Shown here: piece by piece, positions 54,374 to 62,807 of the stretch
Numbering within the stretch: the first letter of the stretch is position 1
How the letters are laid out: the number at the start of each line of letters is the position of its first letter
Origin: Phaeobacter sp. J2-8
GTDB lineage: Bacteria > Pseudomonadota > Alphaproteobacteria > Rhodobacterales > Rhodobacteraceae
Direction of reading: 5' to 3'
Length of the DNA: 64,000 nucleotides
Assembly (NCBI RefSeq): GCF_022867865.1
Contig: NZ_JALIEC010000004.1
Span: forward strand, 124,001-188,000
Notes under the pieces: model-generated
What the model was told of the DNA's origin: nothing
The model's input: only the letters and a program-made list of their open reading frames with translations
The model's database searches: none
Made by a program: the position numbers and the translations under genes

Positions 54374-55876
54374 ATGGCCACAGTTAATGGCGACGGCAAC
54401 GGCAACTGGCTTGACGGTACAATTGCGCCGGACATCATTTCCGGCTTCGGCGGCGACGACTGGATTGAAGGGTGGCAAGGTGGCGATTCGATCAGCGGCG
54501 GGGCGGGCGCGGACTATATTCGCGGCAACGATGGGCCTGATGTCATTTGGGGTGGTGAAGCCGGGCTTGCGGATGGAGTGAACAGTACCGAAGGCCAACC
54601 ACTTTATTTGCCGGGAACATTCAATGAAATAGATGGCAAAGATACCATTTATGGCGGCAGTGGTCGGGACTATCTCGGGGGCAACCAAAACGACGACCAA
54701 ATTTTCGGGGAAGAGGGTGACGACACCCTGATCGGGGGACAACAGAACGACAGCCTATATGGCGGCGAAGGTGACGATATTCTGTTCGGCGACAGTCTTC
54801 TTGCAACGGGTGAAACGCTGTTGGATGACAATGACGCCATCGACCTTTTGCATGGCGGTACCGGTGATGACACCCTGATCGGTGGGCCGGGCAATGATTT
54901 GCTTCAGATTGAGGACTTCGCCGAAGCCGTTGACGATGTGTTCATCGGAAGTGAGGGTCAGGATACTCTGGAATCCGGGTTTTCTCCTGAGTTTTTGAAC
55001 CTCAATTTAGGCTCGGAAACGAGCTATTCTTACGATGGAACGACCTACACAGTTCCGGTGTCCATAGAGTTTCTGGATATGAACGGCACCGCGTTCTCCG
55101 GAACGGACGATGCCAATTTCTTTGACCTTCGCGGCCTGACAGAAATCATTGCGCCGGAAAAATTTTGGCTGGAAGGAGGCGATGACACCTTTGAGGGGTC
55201 GGATGAAGGTGAGGACGTCAGCGGTGGTGCTGGCGATGACCTGCTCAACGGCAATGGCGGTGACGATACGCTAAATGGCTCGACAGGGACGGACACGATA
55301 AACGGCGGCGCGGGCGATGACCTCTTGGTGCTTGAGGAATTCGCAGTAGATGTGAACGATGTTTTTCTTGGCGGCGCAGGCGAAGACACTCTGTCTGGCT
55401 CTTTTATACCGGAGTTCGAGAATTTATTTCTTGGGGCGACTGTTACCTATCTGATGGACGGTGTCTCCACGACATCGGAAGTGTCGATCGAAACCCTGAA
55501 TATGAATGACACTAGGTATTCCGGAACGGACAATGCCAATTTCTTTGACCTTCGCGGCCTGACAGAAATCATTGCGCCGGAAAAATTTTGGCTGGAAGCA
55601 GGCGATGACACCTTTGAGGGGTCGGATGAAGGTGAGGACGTCAGCGGTGGTGCTGGCGATGACCTGCTCAACGGCAATGGCGGTGACGATACGCTAAATG
55701 GCTCGACAGGGACGGACACGATAAACGGCGGCGCGGGCGATGATCTCTTGGTGCTTGAGGAATTCGCAGTAGATGTGAACGATGTTTTTCTTGGCGGCGC
55801 AGGCGAAGACACTCTGTCTGGCTCTTTTAGACCGGAGTTCGAGAATTATTTCTTGGGGCGACAGTTACCTATCTGA
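54374..55876 (+). CDS. RTX calcium-binding protein, N-terminal part (frameshifted)
   Basis: The 500 residues consist almost wholly of glycine/aspartate-rich RTX nonapeptide blocks (GGxGxDxL; for instance GGEGDDILFGD, GGAGDDLLNGNGGDDTLNGS) that form calcium-binding beta rolls, broken by beta-rich stretches. The chain ends abnormally at GRQLPI because one T is missing at about 55846 compared with the preceding 423-bp repeat unit; restoring it continues the frame into the next entry. The start at 54374 (MATVNGDGNGNWLDGT) looks like other RTX proteins; an ATG at 54362 is also in frame. No clear Shine-Dalgarno is seen. Confidence 0.85.
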   Translation: MATVNGDGNGNWLDGTIAPDIISGFGGDDWIEGWQGGDSISGGAGADYIRGNDGPDVIWGGEAGLADGVNSTEGQPLYLPGTFNEIDGKDTIYGGSGRDYLGGNQNDDQIFGEEGDDTLIGGQQNDSLYGGEGDDILFGDSLLATGETLLDDNDAIDLLHGGTGDDTLIGGPGNDLLQIEDFAEAVDDVFIGSEGQDTLESGFSPEFLNLNLGSETSYSYDGTTYTVPVSIEFLDMNGTAFSGTDDANFFDLRGLTEIIAPEKFWLEGGDDTFEGSDEGEDVSGGAGDDLLNGNGGDDTLNGSTGTDTINGGAGDDLLVLEEFAVDVNDVFLGGAGEDTLSGSFIPEFENLFLGATVTYLMDGVSTTSEVSIETLNMNDTRYSGTDNANFFDLRGLTEIIAPEKFWLEAGDDTFEGSDEGEDVSGGAGDDLLNGNGGDDTLNGSTGTDTINGGAGDDLLVLEEFAVDVNDVFLGGAGEDTLSGSFRPEFENYFLGRQLPI

Positions 55877-56160
55877 TGGACGGTGTCTCCACGACATCGG
55901 AAGTGTCGATCGAAACTCTGAATATGAATGGCACTAGGTATTCCGGAACGGACGATGCCAATTTCTTTGACCTTCGCGGCCTGACAGAAATCATTGCGCC
56001 GGATAAATTTTTGCTGGAAGGAGGCGATGACACCTTTGAGGGGTCGGATGAAGGTGAGGACGTCAGCGGTGGTGCTGGCGATGACCTGCTCAACGGCAAT
56101 GGCGGTGACGATACGCTAAATGGCTCGACAGGGACGGACACGATAAACGGCGGCGCGGGC
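55097..56160 (+). repeat. 423-bp tandem coding repeats inside the RTX gene
   Basis: Three units: 55097-55519, 55520-55941 and a partial third from 55942 to about 56160. Units 1 and 2 differ at only a scattering of positions; the period is 423 bases (141 codons) and then 422, the missing base being the frameshift. Each unit encodes one beta-rich module (SGTDxANFFDLRGLTEIIAPEKFW in pieces) plus one RTX block. The near identity points to recent duplication. Confidence 0.9.
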
Positions 56161-58443
56161 AATGACGAGCTGACCGGTGGCAACGATGTCGATACGTTTG
56201 TCGTGACCCTCGGGTCGGGCAATGACACCATCACCGATTTCAATTTTGGCACCGATATTATTGACCTGTCCGCTTTGAGCGAAGATGAAATCGGCGCGAT
56301 CACGATTTCCGAAAACGGCAATGGCGATCGCGTCATGACCCTTGGCGATGGCTCTAGCGTGACATTCAATAACGTGCCCGTGAATTTCGCCACAACCGGC
56401 GCGGTCACGCTCATAGGGGCCGCTCCGGCAGTGCAGGGAAATGTCATTACCTACGACATTTCGACTCTGGGCGATCTGGACGGCCTCGACCGGGACAGCG
56501 TCATGATCCAATGGCTTCGCGACGGTGTTGAGGTCAACGGCGCAACGGGCGGCAACTATGGTCTGGACCAGGACGATGTTGGTGCCCGGATCACCGCCCG
56601 CATCAGCTATTCCGACGATTTCAACCGGATTGAAACGGTGACAAGTACGCCGACAGGTCTGGTGCAAAACGTCAATGATCCGGCAAGTGGCGAAGTTCTG
56701 GTCACCGGAACCGCGCGCGAAGACGAAACCCTGACGGCAGATATTTCAGGCGTTTCCGACATTGATGGTTTTGATCCGACCGCGGTTCAATTCCAATGGC
56801 TGCGCGATGGCGCCCCGATCAATGGCGCCACTGGCCCAACCCATGTGCTGACCCAGTCCGATGTCACTTCCGAAATATCGGTCCGCATCAGCTTTAACGA
56901 CGATTTTGGCAGCGCCGAGACATTGGTAAGCGCCACGACACCGCCGGTGGAAAATGTCAACGACGCGCCCACTGGTCGCGTCACAATCAACGGCGTGGCG
57001 ATCGAGGGGGGCATTTTGACCCCGTCCTCGACCCTTGCTGATGCCGACGGCATCGGTTCGTTTGACTATCAATGGTTGCGGGACGGTGTGGCCATTCAGG
57101 ATGCGACCTCGAAGTCCTATCAATTGGTCGATGCTGATACAGGGGCCAGAATTTCGGTCCGTGTCAGCTACACTGACGCTCAGGGCACCTCCGAGTCAGT
57201 GACCTCAACTGAAACAAGTGAAATCCCTGGACGTGTCAACACCACCGGAACGCCCCAGGCAGATAGTATTATTGGCACCGAAAATCACGAGGTGATCGAA
57301 GGGCTGGCCGGCAATGACCTCGTTGTTGGCGGCGGTGGGTTCGACCGGCTCTTTGGCAACAACAATGATGACTTTGTCTTTGGTGATGGCCAGGCCGCGG
57401 CCTATTATGGCAACGCCATCGCCAATCAGGTCTATCGGCTGTATCAGGCGACACTGGACCGGATGCCCGATGCGGGTGGCCATGCGGCCTGGTCCGGGCG
57501 GATCGCCAGCGGCGAACGCACGTTGCAACAGGCCACCGAAGGCTTTGTCCGCTCGCCGGAATTTCAGGCGACCTATCAGAACCTGACGGACGAAGCCTTT
57601 GTCAGGCTGCTCTATAGCAATGTGTTGGACAACGATACGCCCGACGCGACGGGTCTGGCGCGTTGGACCGGCGATTTGGCCAATGGCGCCAGCCGCGCCG
57701 ATGTGGTGTTGGGCTTCTCGCAAAGCCCGCAGTTCATCAACGAAACGCAGGCCGCGGCCAACGGCTTTGCTGCGCAAAGCCTAAGCTCCACCTGGTCGGA
57801 CGATGTGTACCGGCTCTATCAGGCAACGCTTGACCGCGCGCCCGACTACATGGGCCAGACCAATTGGACCGGGCGCATTGCCAGCGGCGAACGCACCCTG
57901 CTGGAGGTCGCCGAAGGCTTTGTCGCTTCGCCGGAATTCCAGGCGACCTATCAAAACCTCACGGACGAAGCCTTTGTCAGGCTGCTCTATAGCAATGTGC
58001 TGGACAACGATACGCCCGACGCCGCCGGTCTGGCGCGTTGGACCGGTGAATTGGCCAATGGTGCCAGCCGTGCCGAAGTGGTGTTGGGCTTCTCGCAAAG
58101 CCCGCAGTTCAACCAAGAGACGAAAGCGGCGCTGAAAGCATGGATGCGCGCCCAAGGTGTCGATGACACGATTGATGCGGGCCCGGGCACCAATGTCGTC
58201 GCAGGTGGGCAATTCGCAGATGTCTTTGTGTTCAACAGCGCAGACGCGAGCAGCACGACAGTCGCCGATCTTGAAGCCTGGGATTACATCGACCTCAATG
58301 GTTTCGGCTACGCCGATGCAGACGCGGCGCGTGCCAATATGACACAAACCGGTGCTGACCTGGTGTTCATGGATCAGGGCACAGAAATCACGTTCCGTAA
58401 CACGACGTTGAGTGACATTACGGACGACATGTTCCTGATGTGA
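55876..58443 (+). CDS. RTX/DUF4214 secreted protein, C-terminal part
   Basis: This continues the RTX gene after the frameshift. The ATG at 55876 shares a base with the stop of the first part (TGATG), so reinitiation is conceivable. Domains: rest of the repeat module and RTX block (to about residue 110), a parallel-beta end cap, three Ig/cadherin-like repeats of about 90 residues each carrying QWLRDGV or QWLRDGA (about 190-450), a short RTX block (GNDLVVGGGGFDRLFGNNND), two DUF4214 modules (about 515-625 and 640-755; YRLYQATLDR, SPEFQATYQNLTDEAFVRLLY) and a C-terminal segment ending TLSDITDDMFLM, typical of type I secretion signals. Likely a secreted or surface adhesin-like protein. No secretion genes are in the window. 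Confidence 0.85.
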   Translation: MDGVSTTSEVSIETLNMNGTRYSGTDDANFFDLRGLTEIIAPDKFLLEGGDDTFEGSDEGEDVSGGAGDDLLNGNGGDDTLNGSTGTDTINGGAGNDELTGGNDVDTFVVTLGSGNDTITDFNFGTDIIDLSALSEDEIGAITISENGNGDRVMTLGDGSSVTFNNVPVNFATTGAVTLIGAAPAVQGNVITYDISTLGDLDGLDRDSVMIQWLRDGVEVNGATGGNYGLDQDDVGARITARISYSDDFNRIETVTSTPTGLVQNVNDPASGEVLVTGTAREDETLTADISGVSDIDGFDPTAVQFQWLRDGAPINGATGPTHVLTQSDVTSEISVRISFNDDFGSAETLVSATTPPVENVNDAPTGRVTINGVAIEGGILTPSSTLADADGIGSFDYQWLRDGVAIQDATSKSYQLVDADTGARISVRVSYTDAQGTSESVTSTETSEIPGRVNTTGTPQADSIIGTENHEVIEGLAGNDLVVGGGGFDRLFGNNNDDFVFGDGQAAAYYGNAIANQVYRLYQATLDRMPDAGGHAAWSGRIASGERTLQQATEGFVRSPEFQATYQNLTDEAFVRLLYSNVLDNDTPDATGLARWTGDLANGASRADVVLGFSQSPQFINETQAAANGFAAQSLSSTWSDDVYRLYQATLDRAPDYMGQTNWTGRIASGERTLLEVAEGFVASPEFQATYQNLTDEAFVRLLYSNVLDNDTPDAAGLARWTGELANGASRAEVVLGFSQSPQFNQETKAALKAWMRAQGVDDTIDAGPGTNVVAGGQFADVFVFNSADASSTTVADLEAWDYIDLNGFGYADADAARANMTQTGADLVFMDQGTEITFRNTTLSDITDDMFLM

Positions 58444-58486
58444 CACCCTTAAACACGAGCCTCTAGTTGTGGGTTTTCAACAGGCC

Positions 58487-58555
58487 GCCCATTCGATCCG
58501 GACCGAGTTGGTTGGAGTTACCAAGCAACACCCCGTTCGGAGGGATCGAATGGGC
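58487..58555. repeat. 69-base imperfect hairpin downstream of the RTX gene
   Basis: GCCCATTCGATCC (58487-58499) and GGATCGAATGGGC (58543-58555) are perfect 13-base inverted repeats. Inside, CCGGAC/GTTCGG and GTTGGTT/AAGCAAC can pair further, giving one long bulged stem. It starts 44 bases after the RTX stop and could end the transcript or be the footprint of a mobile element. Confidence 0.6.
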
Positions 58556-58564
58556 GCAACTTGA

Positions 58565-58735
58565 ACCAGCGCGAGATTGGAGAGTAATGCTCGAACGGGG
58601 CGTTGGCGTTTCGTATGCGCCCATCCTGCGCTGGACCATCAACTTCAATTCAATGATTGCCCGCACCCTGCGACGTCGCCAGCCACCCCGCAAAGCGCGC
58701 GGTCGCGCCTGGCCTGAATCATTAGCCCCACAAGG
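58565..58735 (+). pseudogene. IS6-family transposase relic
   Basis: In one frame the segment reads ARDWRVMLERGVGVSY, then ILRWTINFNSMIARTLRRRQPP. This matches the N-terminal helix-turn-helix region of IS6-type transposases (RDVEDLLAERGVEVSYETIRRW...F...IAR.LRRR). The catalytic DDE part is missing and the fragment runs into the end of the thiolase gene. With the IS5-like relic at 54.1-54.3 kb it brackets the RTX gene. Assignment is from recalled family patterns. Confidence 0.5.
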
Positions 58736-58738
58736 GCC

Positions 58739-59914
58739 TCAACAGGTTTCCAGACAGATCGCAACGCCTTGGCCGCCTCCGATGCAAAGCGCGGCAAGGC
58801 CCTTTTTTGCCCCGGTTCGCTTCATCTGATGCAAAAGCGTGACAACGATGCGCGCCCCGGATCCGGCCAGAGGATGACCAAGCGCGATGGCCCCACCATT
58901 TGGGTTGATCTTGCTGTCATCCCAACCGATCTCGCGGTTCACCGCGATCGCCTGGGCGGCAAAGGCCTCGTTCAACTCAATGACGTCCAGATCCGCCGCA
59001 CGCCATCCGGCCAAATCCAATGCCTTTCGCGCGGCCAATGCCGGTCCCAACCCCATGTCCATCGGGTCCAGCGCCGCCGAGGCATAGGATGCGATGCGGG
59101 CCAACGGTGGCTGGTCGACCTCCCGCAAGCGCCGCTCGCTGCCCACCAATAATGCCGCAGACCCATCGTTGAGCCCGGACGAATTGCCAACGGTCAGGGT
59201 GCCTTCGGGGTCAAAAACCGGTCGCATGGCCGCAAGATCCTGTGCCGATACATCCGGGCGGGGGTGTTCGTCAGCGGAAATGGTCCGGTCACCGCCTTTG
59301 GCGGGCACCACCACCGGCGCGATTTCCTGCGCGAAATGGCCCGCCCGGATCGCAGTGGCGGCCTTTTTCTGCGACAGCAGCGCAAATGCGTCCTGCTCTT
59401 CCCGGGTCACCTGATACCGCGCCGCCAGTTGTTCAACTGTCGCACCCATATGGATGTCATTGAACACATCCCACAACCCATCGGTCAGCATCATGTCCCG
59501 CGCCGTTGCATCCCCCATCTTTTGGGGGCTGCGGATATGCATGAAATGCGGGGCCGACGTCATCGAATCCTGACCGCCAGCAAGGATCAATCCGGCATCA
59601 CCTGCCTTGATCGCCTGTGCGGCCATATGGATCGACTTTTGCCCCGCGCCGCACACCATGTTCAGCGTGACCGCTGGCACATCGACGGGAATGCCGGCAC
59701 CCATCGCGGCCTGCCGCGCCGGGTTCTGACCGGCGCCGCCAATCAGAACCTGCCCCAGCAACACCTCGTCCAATGCGCCCGCGTCCAGTCCGGTCTCTGC
59801 CAGAAGCGCGCGAATGACCTGAGCGTTGATGTCCGCGGCCGACAGTCCGGTAAAGGCGCCATTCAGCTTACCAATTGGCGAGCGTTTGGCCGCAGAGATG
59901 TACACCTGTTCCAT
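58739..59914 (-). CDS. Acetyl-CoA acetyltransferase (thiolase)
   Basis: A 391-residue thiolase. Cys88 in LNMVCGAGQKS is the acylated nucleophile, GGAIALGHPLAGSGAR carries the catalytic His, and LCIGGGQG the second Cys. It condenses or cleaves acetoacetyl-CoA or a longer 3-ketoacyl-CoA. The start at 59914 is 4 bases after the aldehyde dehydrogenase stop, with no strong ribosome site of its own, so it is probably translationally coupled. It is the last gene of the leftward operon. Confidence 0.93.
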   Translation of the reverse strand: MEQVYISAAKRSPIGKLNGAFTGLSAADINAQVIRALLAETGLDAGALDEVLLGQVLIGGAGQNPARQAAMGAGIPVDVPAVTLNMVCGAGQKSIHMAAQAIKAGDAGLILAGGQDSMTSAPHFMHIRSPQKMGDATARDMMLTDGLWDVFNDIHMGATVEQLAARYQVTREEQDAFALLSQKKAATAIRAGHFAQEIAPVVVPAKGGDRTISADEHPRPDVSAQDLAAMRPVFDPEGTLTVGNSSGLNDGSAALLVGSERRLREVDQPPLARIASYASAALDPMDMGLGPALAARKALDLAGWRAADLDVIELNEAFAAQAIAVNREIGWDDSKINPNGGAIALGHPLAGSGARIVVTLLHQMKRTGAKKGLAALCIGGGQGVAICLETC

Positions 59915-59918
59915 CGGT

Positions 59919-61337
59919 TCAGGCCCAGCCAGCGGTTGACTTGATCTCCAGATAGTCGTGCAGGCCCCATTCGCCATGTTCGCGCCCGTTGCCGGATTGC
60001 TTGTAGCCGCCGAATGGGGCACGGGCATCCCAATCCGCGCCATTGATCCAGATTGACCCAACCCGAAGCCGCCGCGCAATGCGCCGCGCCCGTTCCAGAT
60101 CAGGCGTCTGAATGTATCCCGACAACCCATAGATTAAGTCATTGGCGATGCGGATTGCATCCTCTTCGGTGTCGTAGCCGATGATCGTCAGAACCGGGCC
60201 AAACACCTCTTCGCGGGCGATGGTCATGTCATTTGTCACATCGGCAAAGACCGTTGGCCGGACAAAATACCCCCGGCTCAGCCCCTCTGGCCGCCCCAGC
60301 CCCCCTGCGACAAGTGTTGCGCCTTCGTCGATACCCGCCGCAATCAACGACTGAATTCGATCAAACTGTGCGGCGTTGACAACGGGGCCAAGCGCCACAT
60401 CGGTCATTGGGTCACCGACACTATGGGCCTCTGCCGCTTGACGTGCGACATCGCGCGCTTCGGCCATCCGGTCATGTGGCACCAACATCCGCGCCGGGGC
60501 ACGGCACGCCTGACCGCAGTTGACGAAACAGGCATCAACCCCTTCGCGCACCGCGCGGGCAAGATCGGCGTCGGGCAGTATCAGATTGGCAGACTTTCCG
60601 CCCAATTCCTGCGCGACGCGCTTGACGGTCTCTGCCGCGGTTTTTGCCACGGCAATTCCGGCGCGGGTGGACCCGGTGATCGACACCATATCAACCTCTG
60701 CATGACGCGACAGCGCCTCGCCTGCGATATGGCCGTATCCGGTCAGATGATTGTAGACGCCGGGTGGGAAACCAGCCTCATGCACCAGTTCGGCAAAACG
60801 CAGCGACGACAGCGGCGAAAATTCGGACGGTTTGGCGATCACGGTACAGCCCGCCGCCAAGGCCGGGGCCACCTTGACCACCAATTGGTTCATCGGCCAG
60901 TTCCAAGGCGTAATAAGCGCGCAAACGCCAATCGGCTCTTTCGAGATCAGGGTAGAGCCGCGCATCTCTTCAAAACGCTCGCCTTCCAGCGCGTCTATCG
61001 CCGCCTCAAGATGCATCCGCCCCACAGCCGCCTGTGCGTTCTGTGAAAAGCTGCGGGTGGTGCCCATCTCAGTCACCATCAGATCGGCGATCTCGTCGTA
61101 GGCACCGTTATACAGCTCTAACAGGCCCCGCAGAAGCGCCAGCCGTTCCGCCGGTTCCGTCAGCGACCAGCGGTCAAAGGCCCCCCGAGCAGCAGCCACC
61201 GCTGCCTCGACATCATCGGTGCCCGCCATGGGAATGTCGGCGATCTTGTCTTCGGTTGCCGGGTTGATCAATGCGTGGGTATCGGTTGAACGTGGCGCAA
61301 CCCATGCGCCGCCAATATAGAACCTGTCGTATGTCAT
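59919..61337 (-). CDS. NAD(P)-dependent aldehyde dehydrogenase
   Basis: A 472-residue enzyme of the ALDH superfamily: TPWNWPMNQLVVKVAPALAAG, the cofactor turn GSTRAGIAV, the catalytic Glu in QELGGKSANL, and the catalytic Cys in NCGQACRAPAR. The C-terminal PFGGYKQSGNGREHGEWGL is typical of the betaine-aldehyde/phenylacetaldehyde-like branch. AGGAGGATATCAAG precedes the ATG. Its substrate may be the aldehyde arising from the neighbouring monooxygenase reaction. Confidence 0.92.
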   Translation of the reverse strand: MTYDRFYIGGAWVAPRSTDTHALINPATEDKIADIPMAGTDDVEAAVAAARGAFDRWSLTEPAERLALLRGLLELYNGAYDEIADLMVTEMGTTRSFSQNAQAAVGRMHLEAAIDALEGERFEEMRGSTLISKEPIGVCALITPWNWPMNQLVVKVAPALAAGCTVIAKPSEFSPLSSLRFAELVHEAGFPPGVYNHLTGYGHIAGEALSRHAEVDMVSITGSTRAGIAVAKTAAETVKRVAQELGGKSANLILPDADLARAVREGVDACFVNCGQACRAPARMLVPHDRMAEARDVARQAAEAHSVGDPMTDVALGPVVNAAQFDRIQSLIAAGIDEGATLVAGGLGRPEGLSRGYFVRPTVFADVTNDMTIAREEVFGPVLTIIGYDTEEDAIRIANDLIYGLSGYIQTPDLERARRIARRLRVGSIWINGADWDARAPFGGYKQSGNGREHGEWGLHDYLEIKSTAGWA

Positions 61338-61363
61338 CTTGATATCCTCCTCATTCTGCGGTG

Positions 61364-62800
61364 TCAGACCGCAGGTCGGTAGCGTTCGAATTGAGCGTCA
61401 AATTCGGCGCGCGCGTCGGGCAAAGCATCCGGCCCGGCAAGGCGATACATGACCCCGGTGGTCGCGCTTTGGCGCACACGGTCCATCAAGTCGCCCGCAA
61501 CCTGTCCCATCGGATCAGTGCCGCAGAGCCGTGCAAAACGCAGTGCCATTTCGTTTTGGCGGCGATAGCCGCTGTGATGGCCCTGGTGCGTACAAGCCTC
61601 AATTCCCGCGCGCATTTCGGCTTCGCTACGCGCAACGACACCACCCCAAGTATAGGCCAAAAACCGGGCCTGTTGTTCCAGCGGTACCGGATAAGACCCC
61701 ATTTGTGACCAAAGCCCCATAAAGGCGAGCCCCGGCAAATCGGGATGAAAGGTGAATTCATCCAGCGTGATCGCGTTGTCGGTCACTTCGAGCGTCTGAC
61801 GCATCGGTTCGGACAGAAACGGCAGGTTCAGGGCAAAACCCGTGGCGGCGATGATCCCGTCGGCCTCGACACTTTGCCCATCTTCAAAAGTCACACACCG
61901 GCCGTCGATCCCGGCAATCCACGGCACCGGTTTCACGCGACCTTCGGCCACCAAATTCAGATAATGCTGAGAGCCCGTCACACCGGCACGGGCAAAATCC
62001 GCATGTGGTTTCGGGGCGCCGTAACGGCTTGGATCTCCGGCAATGCGATGGACCAAAGCCTCGTCATTCGCGGCCAAGGCAGCCTTGTCATCGCCAAGGC
62101 ACAGCGCGGCGCGATCATAGGTAAAGACGAAATATTCCAACGGAACGCCCGTGACCATTTTCGGATTCACATAGCGTTGCCGCCGCTGCGTCAGCCGGAC
62201 CGAGGCCGCCCCCAACATCGACAGGTCGGACGCAATCTCAAGCGCCGAGATCGACCCGCCAGCTACGATCACATGACGCCCGCGATACAGGTCCGGGTTC
62301 TTGTAATCAAAACTGTGAACAATCCCACACTCACCCGTAAACGCCTCGGCTTCGGGGATCGGCGGGATCACCGGCTTATTGAACCGGCCGCTGGCAATGA
62401 CAACGCGGGCAAAGGTTTCGGTCCGCGCCTCGCCGCCCTGCACAAACGTCAGGGCATAGCCCGCGTCTGTCTGTTCCATCATCGTCAAACGGCAACCGAA
62501 CTCTGCACGCTCCAACAGCCCATGCGCGTCGGCGTAGCGGCGCATATAGGCCAATACCTGGGCATTATGCGGGAACAGCGGCGTGCCCTCGGGCCAGGGT
62601 TGATCGGAAAACCGGGTGCCTTCACCGAAGGTATTTGTGACCATTCCCGGCCAGATACCACTGGCCGGATTGTCATGCGCCCATTGCCCGCCGGGGGCCT
62701 CATGCGCTTCGAATATGCGCGGGCAAAAACCTTGCGCCTTTAGCCAGCGGGCGGCGGCAATGCCGCCCGGCCCCGCACCAATGATAGCGACCTCTTCCAT
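61364..62800 (-). CDS. Flavin-containing monooxygenase
   Basis: A 478-residue FAD/NADPH enzyme. GAGPGGIAAARWL at residue 8 on binds FAD, VAGGSISALEIASDL binds NADPH, and FTGECGIVHSFDY fits the FMO fingerprint FxGxxxHxxxY. IAATGF is the conserved late motif. Marine relatives include trimethylamine monooxygenase, but nothing in the operon points to methylamines, and Baeyer-Villiger activity is equally possible. The ATG at 62800 starts directly before the FAD motif. Confidence 0.88.
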   Translation of the reverse strand: MEEVAIIGAGPGGIAAARWLKAQGFCPRIFEAHEAPGGQWAHDNPASGIWPGMVTNTFGEGTRFSDQPWPEGTPLFPHNAQVLAYMRRYADAHGLLERAEFGCRLTMMEQTDAGYALTFVQGGEARTETFARVVIASGRFNKPVIPPIPEAEAFTGECGIVHSFDYKNPDLYRGRHVIVAGGSISALEIASDLSMLGAASVRLTQRRQRYVNPKMVTGVPLEYFVFTYDRAALCLGDDKAALAANDEALVHRIAGDPSRYGAPKPHADFARAGVTGSQHYLNLVAEGRVKPVPWIAGIDGRCVTFEDGQSVEADGIIAATGFALNLPFLSEPMRQTLEVTDNAITLDEFTFHPDLPGLAFMGLWSQMGSYPVPLEQQARFLAYTWGGVVARSEAEMRAGIEACTHQGHHSGYRRQNEMALRFARLCGTDPMGQVAGDLMDRVRQSATTGVMYRLAGPDALPDARAEFDAQFERYRPAV

Positions 62801-62807
62801 GACGGTC

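Noticed and set aside
55097-56160. Tandem repeats considered as a CRISPR-like array
   Set aside because: The units are 423 bases, protein-coding in frame and without spacers; they are RTX modules.
58487-58555. Hairpin considered as an integron attC site
   Set aside because: The ends (GCCCATT and AATGGGC) do not fit the RYYYAAC and GTTRRRY consensus, and no integrase or cassette array is present.
61364-62800. Flavin monooxygenase considered as trimethylamine monooxygenase (tmm)
   Set aside because: The FMO fingerprint is shared by many families, and no trimethylamine-oxide demethylase or methylamine genes lie nearby.
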